From: Humibacillus sp. DSM 29435
Lineage (GTDB): Bacteria > Actinomycetota > Actinomycetes > Actinomycetales > Dermatophilaceae
Direction of reading: 5' to 3'
NCBI RefSeq assembly: GCF_001758225.1
Contig: NZ_MAST01000001.1
Span: forward strand, 1 to 64,000
DNA length: 64,000 nucleotides
The notes under the pieces are model-generated. The model was not told the origin of the DNA. It worked only from the letters and a program-made list of their open reading frames with translations, and made no database searches. Both the position numbers and the translations under genes were made by a program. Below, piece by piece: positions 62,751 to 64,000 of this stretch (its first letter is position 1; each line of letters starts with the position of its first letter).

Positions 62751-62805
62751 GCAGGTGCAGGCAGGGCAGGCAGGTGCCGGCAGGGCAGGCAGGTGCAGGG
62801 CAAGG
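62751..62805. repeat. 19-bp tandem repeat
   Basis: The 19-bp unit GCAGGTGCAGGCAGGGCAG starts at 62751, with a one-base variant copy at 62770 and a partial copy from 62789. In the divergent intergenic region. Confidence 0.8.
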
Positions 62806-62808
62806 TCC

Positions 62809-63990
62809 ATGGTGTCAGGCACCGCCGTCAACGGGAATGGCCGGGCAGACAAGCGGGTTGGCGCAGGGGTGACGACCTCCACCGGCCCGCTGCTGTTCCA
62901 GCCCCTGACGCTGCGCCAGACGACCTTCCGCAACCGCATCTGGGTCGCGCCGATGTGCCAGTACTCGGTGCCCGAGCAGAACGGCATCCCGACCGACTGG
63001 CACCTCGTGCACCTCGGCGCCCGCGCCCAGGGCGGCTTCGGGCTGGTGCTGACCGAGGCCACTGCGGTCGTGCCCGAGGGCCGGATCAGCCCGCAGGACA
63101 CCGGCCTCTGGAACGACGAGCAGACTCAGGCCTGGTCGCGCATCACGGCGTTCATCGCGGGCCAGGGGGCCCGGTCGGGCGTCCAGCTGGCCCACGCCGG
63201 TCGGAAGGCCTCGACCCACCGCGGGTTCCCGGGCGAACCCACCGGGCCGGCGCCTGCGTCCGACGGAGGCTGGGAGCCGGTGGGACCATCGCCGGTCGCC
63301 TTCACCGGTCTCGTCACCCCGCACGAGATGTCGGCCGCCGACCTCGACGACACGGTCGAGGCGTTCGCCGCTGCCACCCGTCGGGCGCTGACCGCCGGCT
63401 TCGACGTGGTGGAGCTGCACGCTGCCCACGGCTACCTGCTCCACCAGTTCCTCTCCCCATTGTCGAACACGCGTACCGACGCCCACGGGGGAGACTTCGA
63501 CGGGCGGGTCGCTTTTCCCCTGCGGGTGGTCGACGCGGTTCGTGACGCCTGGCCGAGCGACCGACCCCTGTTCGTGCGGTTGTCGGCGACGGACTGGGCC
63601 CCGGGCGGCTGGGACCTCGAGCAGACGGTTCGTCTGTCGAGGCTGCTGCGCGAGCACGGTGTCGACCTCGTCGACGTGTCGAGCGGCGGCAACGTGCGGG
63701 CCGACATCCCCGTCGGCCCGGGCTACCAGGTGCCGTTCTCGGCCGGGGTGCGCTCGGGAGCCGGGATCGCGACCGGCGCCGTCGGGCTCATCACCGAGCC
63801 CGACCAGGCTGAGCAGGTGCTCGCGAACGGTGAGGCGGATGCCGTGCTGCTCGCCCGCGCCGCCCTGCGCGAGCCCGCCTGGCCGCTGCGAGCGGCATCC
63901 GAGCTGGGTCTGACGTGGCGCGAGGCGCCGTACCCGCCCGCCTACGTGCGTGGCCGGTGGGACGACGCGCCCACCCGCGCACGGCCCTGA
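62809..63990 (+). CDS. Old Yellow Enzyme-family NADH:flavin oxidoreductase (YqjM-like)
   Basis: A 393-aa FMN ene-reductase. It has PMCQYSVPEQNG (YqjM-type Cys), QLAHAGRKAS (FMN), HAAHGYLLHQFLSPLSNTRTD (catalytic His pair), and SSGGNVRADIP and RAALREPAWP at the end. ATG 62809 is tentative; GTG 62869 is possible since the family normally starts close to LLFQPLTLR. Reduces activated alkenes; substrate unknown. Window ends 10 bp after the stop. Confidence 0.88.
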   Translation: MVSGTAVNGNGRADKRVGAGVTTSTGPLLFQPLTLRQTTFRNRIWVAPMCQYSVPEQNGIPTDWHLVHLGARAQGGFGLVLTEATAVVPEGRISPQDTGLWNDEQTQAWSRITAFIAGQGARSGVQLAHAGRKASTHRGFPGEPTGPAPASDGGWEPVGPSPVAFTGLVTPHEMSAADLDDTVEAFAAATRRALTAGFDVVELHAAHGYLLHQFLSPLSNTRTDAHGGDFDGRVAFPLRVVDAVRDAWPSDRPLFVRLSATDWAPGGWDLEQTVRLSRLLREHGVDLVDVSSGGNVRADIPVGPGYQVPFSAGVRSGAGIATGAVGLITEPDQAEQVLANGEADAVLLARAALREPAWPLRAASELGLTWREAPYPPAYVRGRWDDAPTRARP

Positions 63991-64000
63991 CCCACCTCGT

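Overview
The window is chromosomal DNA from a high-GC Gram-positive actinobacterium. The gene set and order (ffs SRP RNA, dnaX, recR, a DUF5063 gene and aspartokinase close together; SARP/AfsR regulator; DUF3558-type lipoproteins; Eis-type acetyltransferase; frequent GTG starts and GTGA overlaps) point to the Micrococcales, most likely an Intrasporangiaceae/Dermatophilaceae-like genus. The genus is an inference from gene content only.

Layout. 1-5.2 kb: amino-acid permease, PH-domain membrane protein, Rsm22-type methyltransferase, upp and tadA, then tRNA-Ser(CGA). 5.17-12.43 kb: a 7.2-kb genomic island bounded by a 59-bp direct repeat of the 3' end of that tRNA. It carries a ruined LuxR/LAL regulator, an intact SulP transporter with an 84-aa partner, an intact GMC oxidoreductase with a small zinc-ribbon protein, and hydrolase debris. 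No recombinase remains. 12.5-30.9 kb: an acyl-CoA catabolic region with a hydratase, CitE-type lyase, acyl-CoA dehydrogenase and CoA ligase operon, a divergent GntR regulator, a second CoA ligase, a PH-domain pair, a metallo-beta-lactamase hydrolase, and an operon of aldehyde dehydrogenase, alcohol dehydrogenase, class III CoA-transferase and CoA ligase. Three promoters in this region carry the palindrome TTCTATAGAA or a close variant between or near the -35 and -10 boxes, which suggests one regulon. The hydratase, lyase and CoA-transferase resemble the enzymes that turn mesaconyl-CoA into pyruvate and acetyl-CoA.

31-43 kb: a secreted esterase, an XRE regulator, a SARP regulator flanked by two lipoproteins that share an 11-bp-period direct repeat upstream, a HerA-like ATPase, a LytR C-terminal protein, peptidase E and ornithine carbamoyltransferase. 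43.1-54.6 kb: tRNA-Ser(GGA), SRP RNA, an MFS carrier, Eis, an ABC exporter pair, dnaX, a methyltransferase, plsC and a nickel/cobalt permease. 54.6-64 kb: recR, a 0.5-kb higher-order minisatellite, DUF5063, aspartokinase, a BNR-repeat secreted protein, topoisomerase IB, a stress-type flavin protein, an MFS drug exporter, an ABM monooxygenase and an Old Yellow Enzyme reductase.

The most unusual non-coding structures are the island boundaries, the TTCTATAGAA sites, the putative SARP repeats, the minisatellite behind recR, a 31-bp inverted repeat before dnaX, a duplicated 42-bp palindrome at 59.05-59.15 kb, and a 25-bp palindrome in front of the nickel permease.
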